NCBI GenBank assembly: GCA_963703945.1
Contig: CAVPGM010000020.1
Span: forward strand, 1 to 64,000
Origin: JALORV01 sp963703945
GTDB taxonomy: Bacteria; Pseudomonadota; Gammaproteobacteria; Burkholderiales; Burkholderiaceae_F
Reading direction: 5' to 3'
DNA length: 64,000 bases
Shown: piece by piece, positions 1 to 9,215 of the stretch
Layout: every line of letters starts with the position of its first letter
Numbering within the stretch: position 1 is the first letter of the stretch
Position numbers and translations under genes: made by a program
Notes under the pieces: generated by a model
What the model was told of the DNA's origin: nothing
Databases searched by the model: none
What the model saw: only the letters and a program-made list of their open reading frames with translations

Positions 1-51
1 CCCCACCGGGGAGAGGTGGGGAGCAATGCCGTATAGGCGAGAGGATTTGTC

Positions 52-1464
52 ATGAAGCTGCCGCGCGACATCGGTCCGGTCCATTTCGTCGGCATCGGCG
101 GAATCGGGATGAGCGGGATCGCCGAAGTGCTGGTCAATCTGGGCTATTCGGTCACCGGCTCCGACGTCGCCGAGAACGCCAATGTCAAGCGGCTGCGCGC
201 CAAGGGCGTCACGGTGGCGATCGGCCACGCGGCGGCGAATGTCGACGGCGCAGATGTCGTCGTCGTCTCCTCCGCGATCAAACGCGACAATCCCGAGCTC
301 GCGGCGGCGCGCGCGAAGCGTCTGCCGGTGGTGCGGCGCGCCGAAATGCTTGCCGAGCTGATGCGGTTGAAGAGCTGCGTCGCCATCGCCGGAACGCATG
401 GGAAGACCACGACGACCTCCCTCGTCGCATCGTTGCTCGACGCGGGCGGCTTCGATCCCACCGTCATCAATGGCGGCATCATCAACGCTTACGGAACCAA
501 TGCGCGACTCGGCGCGGGCGACTGGATGGTCGTCGAGGCCGACAAATCCGACGGCACATTCCTCAAGCTCCCCGCCGACATCGCGATCGTCACCAATATC
601 GACCCGGAGCATCTCGATCATTTCGGGACTTACGAGGCGGTCCAGGCCGCGTTCCAAACCTTCGTGAACAATGTCCCGTTCTACGGCTTCGCCGTGATGT
701 GCATCGATCACCCGGCGGTGCAGACTCTGGTCGGCCATATCGAGGATCGCCGCGTCATCACTTACGGAGAGAATCCGCAAGCCGACGTACGCCTGCTGTA
801 TCTCGATCATAGCGACGGCCACTCGCATTTCAGCGTGGTCTTCCGCGACCGCGCCGGCATGGACGCGCACGAGATCGCCGAACTCACTTTACCAATGCCG
901 GGACGGCACAACGCACTCAATGCGACGGCGGCGATCGCCGTCGCCCGCGAGCTCGGCGTCGCCGACGACTGCATCCGCGGCGCGCTCGCAGCTTTCACGG
1001 GGGTCGGGCGGCGCTTCACCCGCACCGGCGCCTGGAACGGCGTGACCGTGATCGATGACTACGGCCACCATCCGGTGGAGATCGCGGCGGTGCTGCAGGC
1101 GGCGCGCGAAACCTCGCAGGGTCAGGTCATCGCGGTGATGCAGCCGCACCGCTATTCGCGGCTTTCGTCGCTGTTCGAGCAGTTCTGCACCTGTTTCAAC
1201 GACGCCGACACGGTGATCGTCGCACCGGTCTATCCTGCCGGCGAGGCGCCGATCGCGGGCGCCGACCGTGACAGCCTCGTCGCCGGCATTCGCGCCCGCG
1301 GCCATCGGCATGTGATCGCGCTCGACGGTCCGCGCGCACTTGCGGAGGTTGTGAAGAGCCTTGCGCAGCCAGGCGACTACGTCGTCTGTCTCGGCGCCGG
1401 GAACATCACGCAATGGGCATACGCTCTGCCGGGCGAACTCGCTGCGCTCGGCGCGGCGGCCTAG
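52..1464 (+). CDS. murC: UDP-N-acetylmuramate--L-alanine ligase
   Basis: Cytoplasmic Mur ligase that adds L-alanine to UDP-MurNAc, using ATP, to begin the peptidoglycan stem peptide. The 470-residue length is normal. The N-terminal UDP-binding motif HFVGIGGIGMSG is at residues 11-22, the P-loop GTHGKTTTT near residues 114-122, the central-domain motif NIDPEHLDHFG near 183, and the C-terminal DDYGHHPVEI near 337. The start is ATG with gagagga 6 bases upstream. It opens the dcw cluster segment in the window; murG would be expected just before position 1. No anomalies. Identification is secure from motifs and context. Confidence 0.97.
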   Translation: MKLPRDIGPVHFVGIGGIGMSGIAEVLVNLGYSVTGSDVAENANVKRLRAKGVTVAIGHAAANVDGADVVVVSSAIKRDNPELAAARAKRLPVVRRAEMLAELMRLKSCVAIAGTHGKTTTTSLVASLLDAGGFDPTVINGGIINAYGTNARLGAGDWMVVEADKSDGTFLKLPADIAIVTNIDPEHLDHFGTYEAVQAAFQTFVNNVPFYGFAVMCIDHPAVQTLVGHIEDRRVITYGENPQADVRLLYLDHSDGHSHFSVVFRDRAGMDAHEIAELTLPMPGRHNALNATAAIAVARELGVADDCIRGALAAFTGVGRRFTRTGAWNGVTVIDDYGHHPVEIAAVLQAARETSQGQVIAVMQPHRYSRLSSLFEQFCTCFNDADTVIVAPVYPAGEAPIAGADRDSLVAGIRARGHRHVIALDGPRALAEVVKSLAQPGDYVVCLGAGNITQWAYALPGELAALGAAA

Positions 1465-1475
1465 GCGGAAGCCGC

Positions 1476-2174
1476 ATGCCGGAATGCATCGCCGTTCGCC
1501 ACGTCGCCTTCGAGGACCTCGGTCTGCTCGCGCCGTTGCTCGCCGCGCGGGGCTTTTCGGTGCGCTACCTCGAGGCCGGCGTCGATGACATCGGTCCGTC
1601 CAGCCTGACGGCGTCCGACCTCGTCGTCGTCCTCGGCGGTCCGATCGGCGTCTATGAGGAGGAGCAATATCCGTTTGTGCGCGAGGAGCTTTCCGCCATC
1701 CGCGCGCGCATGGAGGCGGCGAAGCCGACGCTCGGCATCTGCCTCGGAGCGCAACTGATGGCCAAGGCGCGCGGCGCTAAGGTGGCGCCCGGCCCGCAGA
1801 AGGAGATCGGCTGGGCGCCGCTGACGCTGACCGCGGAGGGCCGCGCGTCGGTGCTCGCCCCATTCGAAACGACGCCGGTGCTGCATTGGCATGGCGACAA
1901 TTTCGAGTTGCCGGCGAACGGCGTCCGCCTCGCCAGCACATCCGCCTGTCCCAATCAGGCGTTTTCAATTGGCAAGAACACGATCGGCCTGCAGTTTCAT
2001 ATCGAGGTCGATCCGGCTCGCATCGAGCAATGGCTGATCGGGCACACGGTCGAACTCGGCAAGGCAGGCATCGACCCGTCCGAGCTTCGCCGCCAAGCGG
2101 CGACGCTCGGACGCACGACCGCCGAAAAGGGGCGCGCGGCGCTCGCGTCCTGGCTGGATGAGCAAGGCGGATAA
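1476..2174 (+). CDS. Class I glutamine amidotransferase family protein (GMP synthase-like)
   Basis: A stand-alone class I glutamine amidotransferase fold of 232 residues. The oxyanion strand is LVVVLGGPIGVYEE, the nucleophile elbow GICLGAQLMA carries the catalytic Cys (about residue 90), and the His-x-Glu part is GLQFHIEVD (about residue 174). I chose the ATG at 1476, 11 bases after the murC stop, because the upstream extension is Arg/Gly-rich and unlike the family. The amide acceptor cannot be told from sequence; such proteins are often annotated as GMP synthase-like. It lies between murC and murB, which usually adjoin in this lineage. It could be cotranscribed with murC, but nothing in it points to a cell-wall role. 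Confidence 0.88.
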   Translation: MPECIAVRHVAFEDLGLLAPLLAARGFSVRYLEAGVDDIGPSSLTASDLVVVLGGPIGVYEEEQYPFVREELSAIRARMEAAKPTLGICLGAQLMAKARGAKVAPGPQKEIGWAPLTLTAEGRASVLAPFETTPVLHWHGDNFELPANGVRLASTSACPNQAFSIGKNTIGLQFHIEVDPARIEQWLIGHTVELGKAGIDPSELRRQAATLGRTTAEKGRAALASWLDEQGG

Positions 2175-2247
2175 CGATCGGACTTCGCGGACGAAGTCGT
2201 CGCCGCTGTCGTTGCAGGCGGCGATGTATTAGTTTAGAAAGATTTCT

Positions 2248-2460
2248 ATGCAGCGAAGATATGCGTTTTTTCTTTTTGTTGTATTGGCATGTGTGGCGGC
2301 GCCCTCGATTGCGTCCGCCTATTGCCAGGCTGTTGCGAGAAATCCGTTCAATGGCGCCTCGCGCGGTCGCTTTTCGGCCAGCACGTGCCAAGCGGCGATT
2401 GCAAAGTGCGCATCCTACGCGCACGGACCGCAGCGCTGCTACGTCGTCTCGGGATATTGA
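2248..2460 (+). CDS. Small secreted cysteine-containing protein, function unknown
   Basis: A 70-residue protein with a clear Sec signal peptide: MQRRYAFFLFVVLACVAAPS, then IASA before the likely cleavage site ahead of YCQA. The mature part is about 45 residues with four cysteines in the pattern C-x20-C-x6-C-x9-C and ends CYVVSGY, so two disulfides are plausible in the periplasm. The ATG follows a purine-rich agaaag. It lies alone between the amidotransferase and murB, with its own upstream gap of 73 bases. I do not recognise the family; a distant tie to small Cys-rich rhizobial secreted proteins is possible. Being a real gene rests on the signal peptide and paired cysteines. Confidence 0.65.
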   Translation: MQRRYAFFLFVVLACVAAPSIASAYCQAVARNPFNGASRGRFSASTCQAAIAKCASYAHGPQRCYVVSGY

Positions 2461-2680
2461 CGTTTTTGTTCGCCGGGCCGGCCGGAATGCCGGCCGCGAT
2501 CCAGCCGATCTGCTTCGGAGACAAATGCCGAACGCAGGGGGTAATTTCCTTTGCCGTCTGTTTTGTGGCTTGATCGCCGCGCCGTCGAATCGGCGAGAAT
2601 GCATCTCGCAGTTCTTGCCGGCGCGTTGATCTGAAGGCGTGGCGCGAACAGCCGACCAAAACGAAACCCGATATCCGAAA

Positions 2681-3604
2681 ATGATCTTCGAAGACATCGT
2701 CCCGGCGCTGCGCGCGAAAATGCCGGAGCTGCGCGGCAAGCTGCTGGCGAACCAGCCGCTCGCCGAGCTGACTTGGTTCCGCGTCGGCGGGCCGGCGCAG
2801 GTTCTGTTCATGCCCGAGGACGAGGCCGACCTCGCGCTGTTCCTGGCGCGGCGGCCACCCGAGATTCCGATCACCGTGATCGGCCTCGGCTCGAATCTCA
2901 TCGTGCGCGACGGCGGCGTGCCGGGCGTCGTGATCAGGCTCGGACGGGGTTTCTCTGAGATCAAGGTCGAGCCGGGCCATCGCATCCGCGCCGGCGCCGC
3001 CGTGCCGGACGTGAAGGTCGCGCGCGCCGCGCAGGAGGCGGCGATTGCCGGCCTCGCGTTCTATCGTGGCATTCCCGGCGCGATCGGCGGCGCATTGCGG
3101 ATGAATGGCGGCGCCTATGGCGGGGAGACCAAGGACGTGCTGATCGAAGCGCGCGGGGTCGACCGGGCAGGGCGCATTCACGTCTTCGCCAATGCCGACA
3201 TGGGCTACACCTACCGCCACTGCGGTGTGTCGGACGACGTGATCTTCACGCAGGCGCTGTTCCAGGGCGCGCCAGGGGATCCCGCCGAGATCGCCGCCGC
3301 CATGGAAAAGATCACCGAATCGCGCGAACTAACCCAGCCGATCAAGAGCCGCACCGGCGGCTCGACTTTCGAGAACCCGCCGGGGGCGAAGGCATGGCGG
3401 CTCATCGACGCCGCCGGCTGCCGCGGGCTCGTCGTCGGCGACGCGCAGGTGTCGGAGATGCATTGCAATTTCCTCATCAACCGCGGCAACGCCACCGCCG
3501 CCGACATCGAGACGCTGGGCGAGACGGTGCGCGCGCGCGTCAAGGCAATGTCGGGCGTCGAGCTCGAATGGGAGATCAAGCGGATCGGGGTGGCCGCGTC
3601 TTGA
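2681..3604 (+). CDS. murB: UDP-N-acetylenolpyruvoylglucosamine reductase
   Basis: FAD- and NADPH-dependent reductase making UDP-MurNAc from the enolpyruvyl intermediate. The FAD-binding PCMH domain includes TWFRVGGPAQVLF (about residues 29-41) and GLGSNLIVRDGG (about 68-79). The substrate-binding stretch FYRGIPGAIGGALRMNGGAYG starts near residue 127, and the C-terminal domain carries STFENPPG and GDAQVSEMHCNFLIN. I chose the ATG at 2681 (307 residues, MIFEDIVPALRAKMPELRGK) over an in-frame GTG at 2639, because the sequence before it does not resemble MurB. It is separated from ddl by 167 bases rather than overlapping it. Confidence 0.96.
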   Translation: MIFEDIVPALRAKMPELRGKLLANQPLAELTWFRVGGPAQVLFMPEDEADLALFLARRPPEIPITVIGLGSNLIVRDGGVPGVVIRLGRGFSEIKVEPGHRIRAGAAVPDVKVARAAQEAAIAGLAFYRGIPGAIGGALRMNGGAYGGETKDVLIEARGVDRAGRIHVFANADMGYTYRHCGVSDDVIFTQALFQGAPGDPAEIAAAMEKITESRELTQPIKSRTGGSTFENPPGAKAWRLIDAAGCRGLVVGDAQVSEMHCNFLINRGNATAADIETLGETVRARVKAMSGVELEWEIKRIGVAAS

Positions 3605-3670
3605 ACCCTCTTCCTTTGTGCGAGCGGTTGCGGCGCGCCCGAGCCGCAATAGTAGGGTTATACGTCGTTT

Positions 3671-3691
3671 GTTTACGGCGCCGGCGTAAAC
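3671..3691. repeat. Hairpin-forming inverted repeat between murB and ddl
   Basis: GTTTACG (3671-3677) and CGTAAAC (3685-3691) form a 7-bp stem around GCGCCGG, part of which can extend the pairing. No T-run follows, so a Rho-independent terminator is not supported. It may be a transcription-pausing hairpin or a short intergenic palindrome. Confidence 0.4.
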
Positions 3692-3771
3692 CCTCACTCG
3701 CCGCGCTCGCCGAAAAAGTCTAAGTCCGCGGCGCTCTCTCACACGGGGAGAGGGCAGGAAGGGGATGTCAC

Positions 3772-4692
3772 ATGCCCAAACACGTCGCGGTTCTCATGGG
3801 AGGCTGGTCCTCGGAGCGCGAAGTATCGCTGCGATCCGGGACCGCCTGCGCCGAAGCGCTCGCGCGGAAGGGCTATCGCGTCGAGCCGATCGATGTCGGC
3901 CGCGATATCGCAACCGTCCTCGATGAGATCAAGCCCGACGCCGCGCTCAACGTGCTGCATGGGCGGCCTGGCGAGGACGGTACGATTCAGGGAATCCTGG
4001 AAATCCTGCAAATCCCGTACAGCCATTCGGGCGTGCTCGCGTCCGCGCTCGCGATGCAGAAGGACGTCGCCAAGGTCGTGATGAGCGCCGCCGGCGTGCC
4101 GGTGGCCGAGGGCCTCGTCGTATCGCGGTTCGAGGCGGCGAAAGCGCACGTGCTCGAGCGGCCTTATGTGATCAAGCCGGTGTCGGAAGGCTCCAGCGTT
4201 GGGGTGTTCATCGTCACCGAGCAGCACGCGCATCCGCCGCAGGAACTCACCCGGGAGGACTGGATTTTCGGCGAGAGCGTGTTGTGCGAGCGCTTCATCG
4301 CGGGAAAGGAATTGACCTGCGCCGTCATGGGCGATCAACCGCTCGGCGTGATCGAGATCGTGCCGACCGTTCGCTTCTATGACTACGAGGCGAAATACGC
4401 CCCCGGCGGGTCCCGGCACATTCTTCCGGCAAAAATTAAACCAAATATTTACCAAGAGGTCCGAAGACTGGCTCTTCGAGCGCATCAGGCGCTCGGCTGC
4501 CGGGGGGTGAGCCGTGCGGATTTCCGCTACGACGATCGCCTGGGGGGGACGCAGGGCTTGTTTTGCCTCGAAGTCAACACCCAGCCCGGAATGACCGAGA
4601 TGTCCCTGGTGCCAGAGCTTGCAGCCCATGCGGGCATTTCGTTCGAAGAGTTGGTGGGATGGATGGTGGAGGACGCCTCGCTGAACCGCTGA
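3772..4692 (+). CDS. ddl: D-alanine--D-alanine ligase
   Basis: ATP-grasp enzyme making the D-Ala-D-Ala dipeptide for the peptidoglycan stem; 306 residues, the DdlB length. It begins KHVAVLMGGWSSEREVSL (the substrate loop with the GG and SxE residues). The ATP-grasp lysine segment is YVIKPVSEGSSVGVF near residue 130. The metal-binding end of the active site is FCLEVNTQPGMTEMSLVPE near residue 265, with the N-x-P-G-M-T motif. The start is ATG after a purine-rich ggagagggcaggaaggg stretch. Its last 34 bases overlap the ftsQ start, the usual coupling in the dcw cluster. Confidence 0.97.
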   Translation: MPKHVAVLMGGWSSEREVSLRSGTACAEALARKGYRVEPIDVGRDIATVLDEIKPDAALNVLHGRPGEDGTIQGILEILQIPYSHSGVLASALAMQKDVAKVVMSAAGVPVAEGLVVSRFEAAKAHVLERPYVIKPVSEGSSVGVFIVTEQHAHPPQELTREDWIFGESVLCERFIAGKELTCAVMGDQPLGVIEIVPTVRFYDYEAKYAPGGSRHILPAKIKPNIYQEVRRLALRAHQALGCRGVSRADFRYDDRLGGTQGLFCLEVNTQPGMTEMSLVPELAAHAGISFEELVGWMVEDASLNR

Positions 4693-5663
4693 CCGGGCAT
4701 GAGCTTCCGCCCGGGGTCTCGCCGCGTCCGGACGGTCGCGCGGGGCAGGGTGGACGGCGGCGCAATAAACAGGCTCCCGCATCTCGCAAACCTCGGTTCG
4801 CCGGGCTTTCGCGGCTTTCGTGGCGGCTGCGGCGGTCGCTGCTGTTTTTTGGCCGGCTGCGCCGCTTCCGCATCGCCGGCGCGGTTGCTTTCGCTCTCGC
4901 CGCCGCGGCCGGGATGGGCTATGGCGTCGTCCAGGGCGGCTATTCGGCGACCGTGCTCGGTTGGCTGAACGACGCCCGCCATTTGGCGGCGAACGCCGTC
5001 GGCTTTCGCATCACCGCAGTCGCCATAGCCGGCGACAAGCACCTCTCGCGCGACGAAATCCTTGCGATCGCGGGGATTGGCGGGCGCACATCGTTGCTTT
5101 TCCTCGACGCGGCGGAGACGCGCGAAAAGCTGAAGGCGAACCCCTGGGTCGGCGACGCCACCGTACAGAAGCTATTTCCCGACCGGCTGACGATCAAGGT
5201 CACGGAGCGCGAAGCTTTCGCGCTGTGGCAGGCGGGCGGCCAAATCCACGTCATCGCGGATGACGGAACGGTGCTCGAGTCGTTTCTCTCGCGCGCCGTG
5301 CTGACGCTGCCCGTCGTCGTAGGCGCCGGCGCGGCGGGCCGAGCCAAGGATTTCCTCGTCCTCCTCGACCGTCATCCCGATTTGCGCGCCCAGGTGCGCG
5401 CCTCGGTGCTGGTCGGCGACCGCCGCTGGAACCTGAGGCTGAAGAACGGCATCGACATCAAGCTGCCGGAAAACAACGTTGCGCGCGCGCTCGATCGTCT
5501 CGCCGCGCTCGATCGCGAAAAGCGGCTGCTATCCCGCGAGATCAGCATCGTCGACCTTCGTCTTCCCGATCGCGTCACCGTCCGGCTGACCGACTCGATC
5601 GCGGAGGCGCGCGAGGAAGCGCTCAAGGCGAAGCGGGCGAAACCGAAAGGGGGCAACGCATGA
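4659..5663 (+). CDS. ftsQ: Cell division protein FtsQ
   Basis: Bitopic inner-membrane divisome protein linking FtsB/L to the rest of the machinery. From the ATG at 4659 it has 334 residues. There is a basic cytoplasmic tail, one membrane segment at about residues 70-92 (GAVAFALAAAAGMGYGVV), then the POTRA domain starting FRITAVAIAGDKHLSRDEIL, and the periplasmic beta domain. I chose 4659 because MDGGGRL resembles the start of FtsQ in related rhizobia and overlaps ddl by 34 bases. A longer in-frame ORF reaches back to 4563 but would lie inside ddl. It overlaps ftsA by ATGA. Confidence 0.93.
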   Translation: MDGGGRLAEPLTGHELPPGVSPRPDGRAGQGGRRRNKQAPASRKPRFAGLSRLSWRLRRSLLFFGRLRRFRIAGAVAFALAAAAGMGYGVVQGGYSATVLGWLNDARHLAANAVGFRITAVAIAGDKHLSRDEILAIAGIGGRTSLLFLDAAETREKLKANPWVGDATVQKLFPDRLTIKVTEREAFALWQAGGQIHVIADDGTVLESFLSRAVLTLPVVVGAGAAGRAKDFLVLLDRHPDLRAQVRASVLVGDRRWNLRLKNGIDIKLPENNVARALDRLAALDREKRLLSREISIVDLRLPDRVTVRLTDSIAEAREEALKAKRAKPKGGNA

Positions 5664-6982
5664 GCCCCCTGCAATACGGTTTGACCCCGAAAATGCGGCC
5701 GATCACGCCGCGGCGCAGCGCGATCGTCGCCGCGCTCGATATCGGCACGAGCAAGATCGTCTGCCTGATCGCCCGGTTGACGCCGCGTCCGCCGCAAGAC
5801 GTGCTGCGGCGGCGCAGCCATGCCGTCGAGGTGATCGGCTTCAGCCATACGGAAGCGCGCGGAATCAAGGCGGGCGGCGTGGCCGGGCTCGCCGAAGCCG
5901 AGGCTGCGATCCGACATGCCGTGGATCGCGCCGAGCGGATGGCGCGCTGCCAAGTCGAGGCGCTCGTCGTTTCGCTCTCGGCGGGCCGGCCCTCGAGCGA
6001 GCTCTTGTCGGCCTCGGTCGACGTGCCCGGCGAGGTGAGGGAGGGCGACATCGTGCGCGTTCTCGCCGCCGGCAGTCGGCTTTCGGTGCGCGAAGGCAGA
6101 GCGGTCCTGCATTCCATTCCGATCGGCTTCGGCGTCGACGAGGAGCGCGGCATCCGCGACCCGCGCGGCATGCTGGCGCGCCGCTTCACCGTAGACATGC
6201 ACGTGGTGACGGCGGAAGCCGCGGCCGCCCGCAATCTCATGCTCGCCGTCGAGCGCTGTCACCTGAACGTCGAAGCCATGGCCATGAGTCTCTATGTCGC
6301 AGCGCTTTCGGCGCTTGCCGATGACGAGGCCGATCTGGGCGCCGCGGTGATCGACGTGGGGGCGGGAACGACGACTATGGCCGTATTCTGCGATGGCCGC
6401 TTCGTTCATGCCGATGGGTTCGCCTTGGGCGGCCGGCACGTCACCATGGACCTTGCGCGCGGCCTCAGCACCGCTTTGCACGACGCCGAGCGAATCAAGA
6501 CGCTCTATGGCAATGTGCTTGGCGGTACCATGGACGACCGAGAGATGATTCCCGTGCCTGCCGTCGCTGGCGAGGATCGTGAGCCGGCGCAATTTGTCTC
6601 GCGTGCCACGCTCACCCGGATCATCAAGCCGCGCATGGAAGAGATCCTCGAGATGGTGCGCGACCGGCTTGCCGCCTCGCCCTTTGCAAGCGAGCCGCGC
6701 GGGCGCGTCATCGCGACCGGAGGCGCGGCCGAGTTGACCGGCTTTACCGATCTCGCCGCGCGCATTCTCGGACGTCCGGTGCGGATCGGTCGCCCGCTGG
6801 GCATTTCCGGCTTGCCGGAGGGTGCCAAAGGCGCCGCCTTCGCGGTGGCTGCCGGCCTGCTGGTGTATCCCCAGCAGGCGCATCTGGAGCATTTCGATTC
6901 GCGCCATGCGAGCCGCCTGCGCGCAGGCAAGCAAGGCGGCTATTTCAAACGGGTGGGACGATGGCTTCGCGAGAGCTTTTGA
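5660..6982 (+). CDS. ftsA: Cell division protein FtsA
   Basis: Actin-like ATPase that tethers FtsZ to the membrane and recruits later divisome proteins; 440 residues. Phosphate-1 is AALDIGTSKIVCLIARL (about 24-40) and phosphate-2 is VIDVGAGTTTMAVF (about 229-242). The adenosine motif VIATGGAAELTGF lies near residue 350. The C-terminus GYFKRVGRWLRESF is the amphipathic membrane-targeting helix. The start ATG overlaps the ftsQ stop (ATGA), so the pair is translationally coupled. It is followed by an 88-base gap before ftsZ. Confidence 0.97.
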   Translation: MSPLQYGLTPKMRPITPRRSAIVAALDIGTSKIVCLIARLTPRPPQDVLRRRSHAVEVIGFSHTEARGIKAGGVAGLAEAEAAIRHAVDRAERMARCQVEALVVSLSAGRPSSELLSASVDVPGEVREGDIVRVLAAGSRLSVREGRAVLHSIPIGFGVDEERGIRDPRGMLARRFTVDMHVVTAEAAAARNLMLAVERCHLNVEAMAMSLYVAALSALADDEADLGAAVIDVGAGTTTMAVFCDGRFVHADGFALGGRHVTMDLARGLSTALHDAERIKTLYGNVLGGTMDDREMIPVPAVAGEDREPAQFVSRATLTRIIKPRMEEILEMVRDRLAASPFASEPRGRVIATGGAAELTGFTDLAARILGRPVRIGRPLGISGLPEGAKGAAFAVAAGLLVYPQQAHLEHFDSRHASRLRAGKQGGYFKRVGRWLRESF

Positions 6983-7070
6983 TCACCCGGGCGAACCCAA
7001 GGAAACCCGCCGGCGGCGGACTGGCGAGGATAGGCGGCGTCGTGAACGCCCCCGCATCAAAGAGGCAGCC

Positions 7071-8840
7071 ATGAGCATCAATCTGAAAATCCCCGATATC
7101 CGGGAATTGAAGCCGCGGATTACCGTATTCGGGGTCGGCGGGGCGGGCGGAAACGCCGTGAACAACATGATTCGTGCAGGGCTGCAGGGGGTCGATTTCG
7201 TCGTCGCCAATACCGACGCCCAGGCGCTCACGATGTCGGAGGCTGAACGCATCATCCAGATGGGCGTGCAGGTGACCGAAGGTCTCGGCGCCGGCTCCCA
7301 TCCCGATGTCGGACGCGCCGCCGCCGACGAGGTCCTGGACGAGATTCGCGATCACCTGGCCGGGGCGCATATGGTGTTCGTCACCGCCGGCATGGGCGGC
7401 GGCACCGGCACCGGAGCGTCGCCCGTGATCGCGCGGGCCGCGCGCGAGCTTGGCATTCTGACGGTCGGCGTGGTGACCAAACCCTTCCATTTCGAAGGCC
7501 AGCGCCGGATGCGGATCGCCGAGCAGGGCATCGCCGAGCTGCAGAGCGTGGTCGATACGCTGATCATCATCCCGAATCAGAACCTGTTCCGGGTCGCCAA
7601 TGAGAAGACGACCTTCGCCGACGCCTTCGCGATGGCCGACCAGGTGCTCTATTCGGGGGTCGGCTGCATCACCGACCTGATGGTCAAGGAAGGCCTGATC
7701 AATCTCGACTTCGCCGACGTGCGCGCGGTCATGCGCGAGATGGGCAAGGCGATGATGGGCACCGGCGAAGCAACCGGCGAGAAGCGCGCGCTGCGCGCCG
7801 CGGAGGCTGCGATCGCCAATCCGCTGATCGACGATGTCTCGATGAAGGGCGCCCGCGGGCTCCTGATCTCGATCACCGGCGGCAAGGACCTCACCCTCTA
7901 CGAGGTCGACGAGGCGGCAACCCGCATTCGCGAAGAGGTCGACGCAGACGCCAACATCATCGTTGGGGCGACCTTCGACGAAAGCCTGGAGGGCGTCATC
8001 CGCGTGTCGGTCGTGGCGACCGGCGTCGATCAGACCGACGTCATGATGCAACCGGGAGGCGCGACTGCCGTCGAGGGGTACAGCCGGGGGTCGGAGATGC
8101 AAAGCGCTGCCGCACATGAGGCGCGTCTCGCCGAACTCGCCTACCGGCTGCGGGCCGACAACAAGCGGGTCGCCGAGCGGGCTGAACGTCTAGAGCAGGC
8201 CTCGCAAGCCGAACGAGCGTTGCAGGCCGAAGCCGAAAACCACTTTTCCGACGAGGCCGACGATTTCCGTCCGGAGATTGATGCGGTCGCGACCGCCGCG
8301 GTCGCGGGGGCGTTGGTCGAGCGGGCGATCGAGGACGTCACCATCCGGGCGATCCCGCCCAGGCCGACCTACTTTGCCGAGGCGGCCCCGGAAGAGGAGT
8401 ATGTCGAGGACGAACAACCGGCGCCTTCGGTCTTCATCCCGCCGCAAGCTGAGCGGCCGGCTAGCCGCGCGCCGCGCATGCCGCGCATCGATGAACTGCC
8501 GATGCCGGCGCAGAACGAAATCCGCGCGCAGCGCGGCGAACTGCCCGAGCCGGAGAAGCGCCGGATGACCCTGCTGCAGCGGCTCGCCGCAGTCGGGCTC
8601 GGCCGCCGCGAGAACGAAGAACCCAAAGCTGAGCCAAAGCCTTCCCGCTCGGTCCTGCCGGAACGGCCCGCCCAGCGAATGCCGCGAAACGAGCCTCGAG
8701 GGCCGGAGCCCGTCTCGGACTATGCACGCCGCCAGGGGCCTCAGGGTCTCGATGTGCACGGCCGCGCCGCGCCGGCGCCGAGGGATCCGGACGAAGACCA
8801 GCTGGACATCCCAGCCTTTTTGCGCCGCCAAGCGAATTGA
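7071..8840 (+). CDS. ftsZ: Cell division protein FtsZ, long-linker alphaproteobacterial form
   Basis: Tubulin-like GTPase forming the Z-ring. The GTPase core covers residues 1 to about 320: ITVFGVGGAGGNAVNNM, the G-box GGGTGTGASPV near residue 110, and the T7 loop NLDFADVRAVM near 210. A long charged, Pro-rich linker follows to about residue 570, then the conserved tail DQLDIPAFLRRQAN that binds FtsA. The length of 589 matches rhizobial FtsZ rather than the ~380 of enterobacteria. The start ATG at 7071 (MSINLKIPDIREL) is preceded by agaggcagcc; the reading frame is open further upstream into ftsA but that part is not FtsZ-like. Confidence 0.98.
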   Translation: MSINLKIPDIRELKPRITVFGVGGAGGNAVNNMIRAGLQGVDFVVANTDAQALTMSEAERIIQMGVQVTEGLGAGSHPDVGRAAADEVLDEIRDHLAGAHMVFVTAGMGGGTGTGASPVIARAARELGILTVGVVTKPFHFEGQRRMRIAEQGIAELQSVVDTLIIIPNQNLFRVANEKTTFADAFAMADQVLYSGVGCITDLMVKEGLINLDFADVRAVMREMGKAMMGTGEATGEKRALRAAEAAIANPLIDDVSMKGARGLLISITGGKDLTLYEVDEAATRIREEVDADANIIVGATFDESLEGVIRVSVVATGVDQTDVMMQPGGATAVEGYSRGSEMQSAAAHEARLAELAYRLRADNKRVAERAERLEQASQAERALQAEAENHFSDEADDFRPEIDAVATAAVAGALVERAIEDVTIRAIPPRPTYFAEAAPEEEYVEDEQPAPSVFIPPQAERPASRAPRMPRIDELPMPAQNEIRAQRGELPEPEKRRMTLLQRLAAVGLGRRENEEPKAEPKPSRSVLPERPAQRMPRNEPRGPEPVSDYARRQGPQGLDVHGRAAPAPRDPDEDQLDIPAFLRRQAN

Positions 8841-9215
8841 GGCCACGGCTGCCTCTGGCGACTGTCCCGGCGGGCGGTTCAGCCCGTCGGAGGGACCTCG
8901 CCAGGGGATTTCACTTCCGCCAGCACTCTGAAAGCCCCGTCGAGCGGCGCCCTTTGCGGCCGTTCGGCGGGGCTCTTCTTTGGCGGAAAGGCGGTTGAAA
9001 TCCGCCAATTCGAAGTAACAATTGGTAAGAAACCGTGAATTGGCCCTTCGGCGTCAGGAGGTTAATGTCCACGGCGCATGGGGGCAAGAATCAGACGGTA
9101 GCGGGGCAGTTTCAGTAGCCGCGTTTGTTGGTACGAACGGGCCAGATAACCAGCGTGGTCGATCTGGCGACCGGCATGGCGCGCTGCGAAGCGAGCCGAT
9201 AATCGGTGGGGCACT
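8841..9215. other. ftsZ-lpxC intergenic region
   Basis: This 375-base stretch has no convincing gene. Its first half contains the ftsZ terminator hairpin (8933-8980). The remaining ~230 bases lead to lpxC and presumably carry its promoter, but I cannot pick out -35/-10 boxes with confidence. A 65-codon ORF at 9022-9219 lacks recognisable protein features. Confidence 0.5.
8933..8980 (+). terminator. Rho-independent terminator after ftsZ
   Basis: The arm AGCCCCGTCGAGCGGC (8933-8948) pairs with GCCGTTCGGCGGGGCT (8959-8974), with two G-U positions in a 16-bp stem. It is followed by CTTCTT. It sits 93 bases after the ftsZ stop and ends the division transcript before lpxC. Confidence 0.75.

Noticed and set aside
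5372..6934. A 520-codon minus-strand ORF opposite ftsQ/ftsA
   Set aside because: It mirrors genes with clear motifs on the other strand. Long antisense ORFs are expected in DNA with this GC content, and its composition (His/Arg/Asp-rich) is that of a shadow frame.
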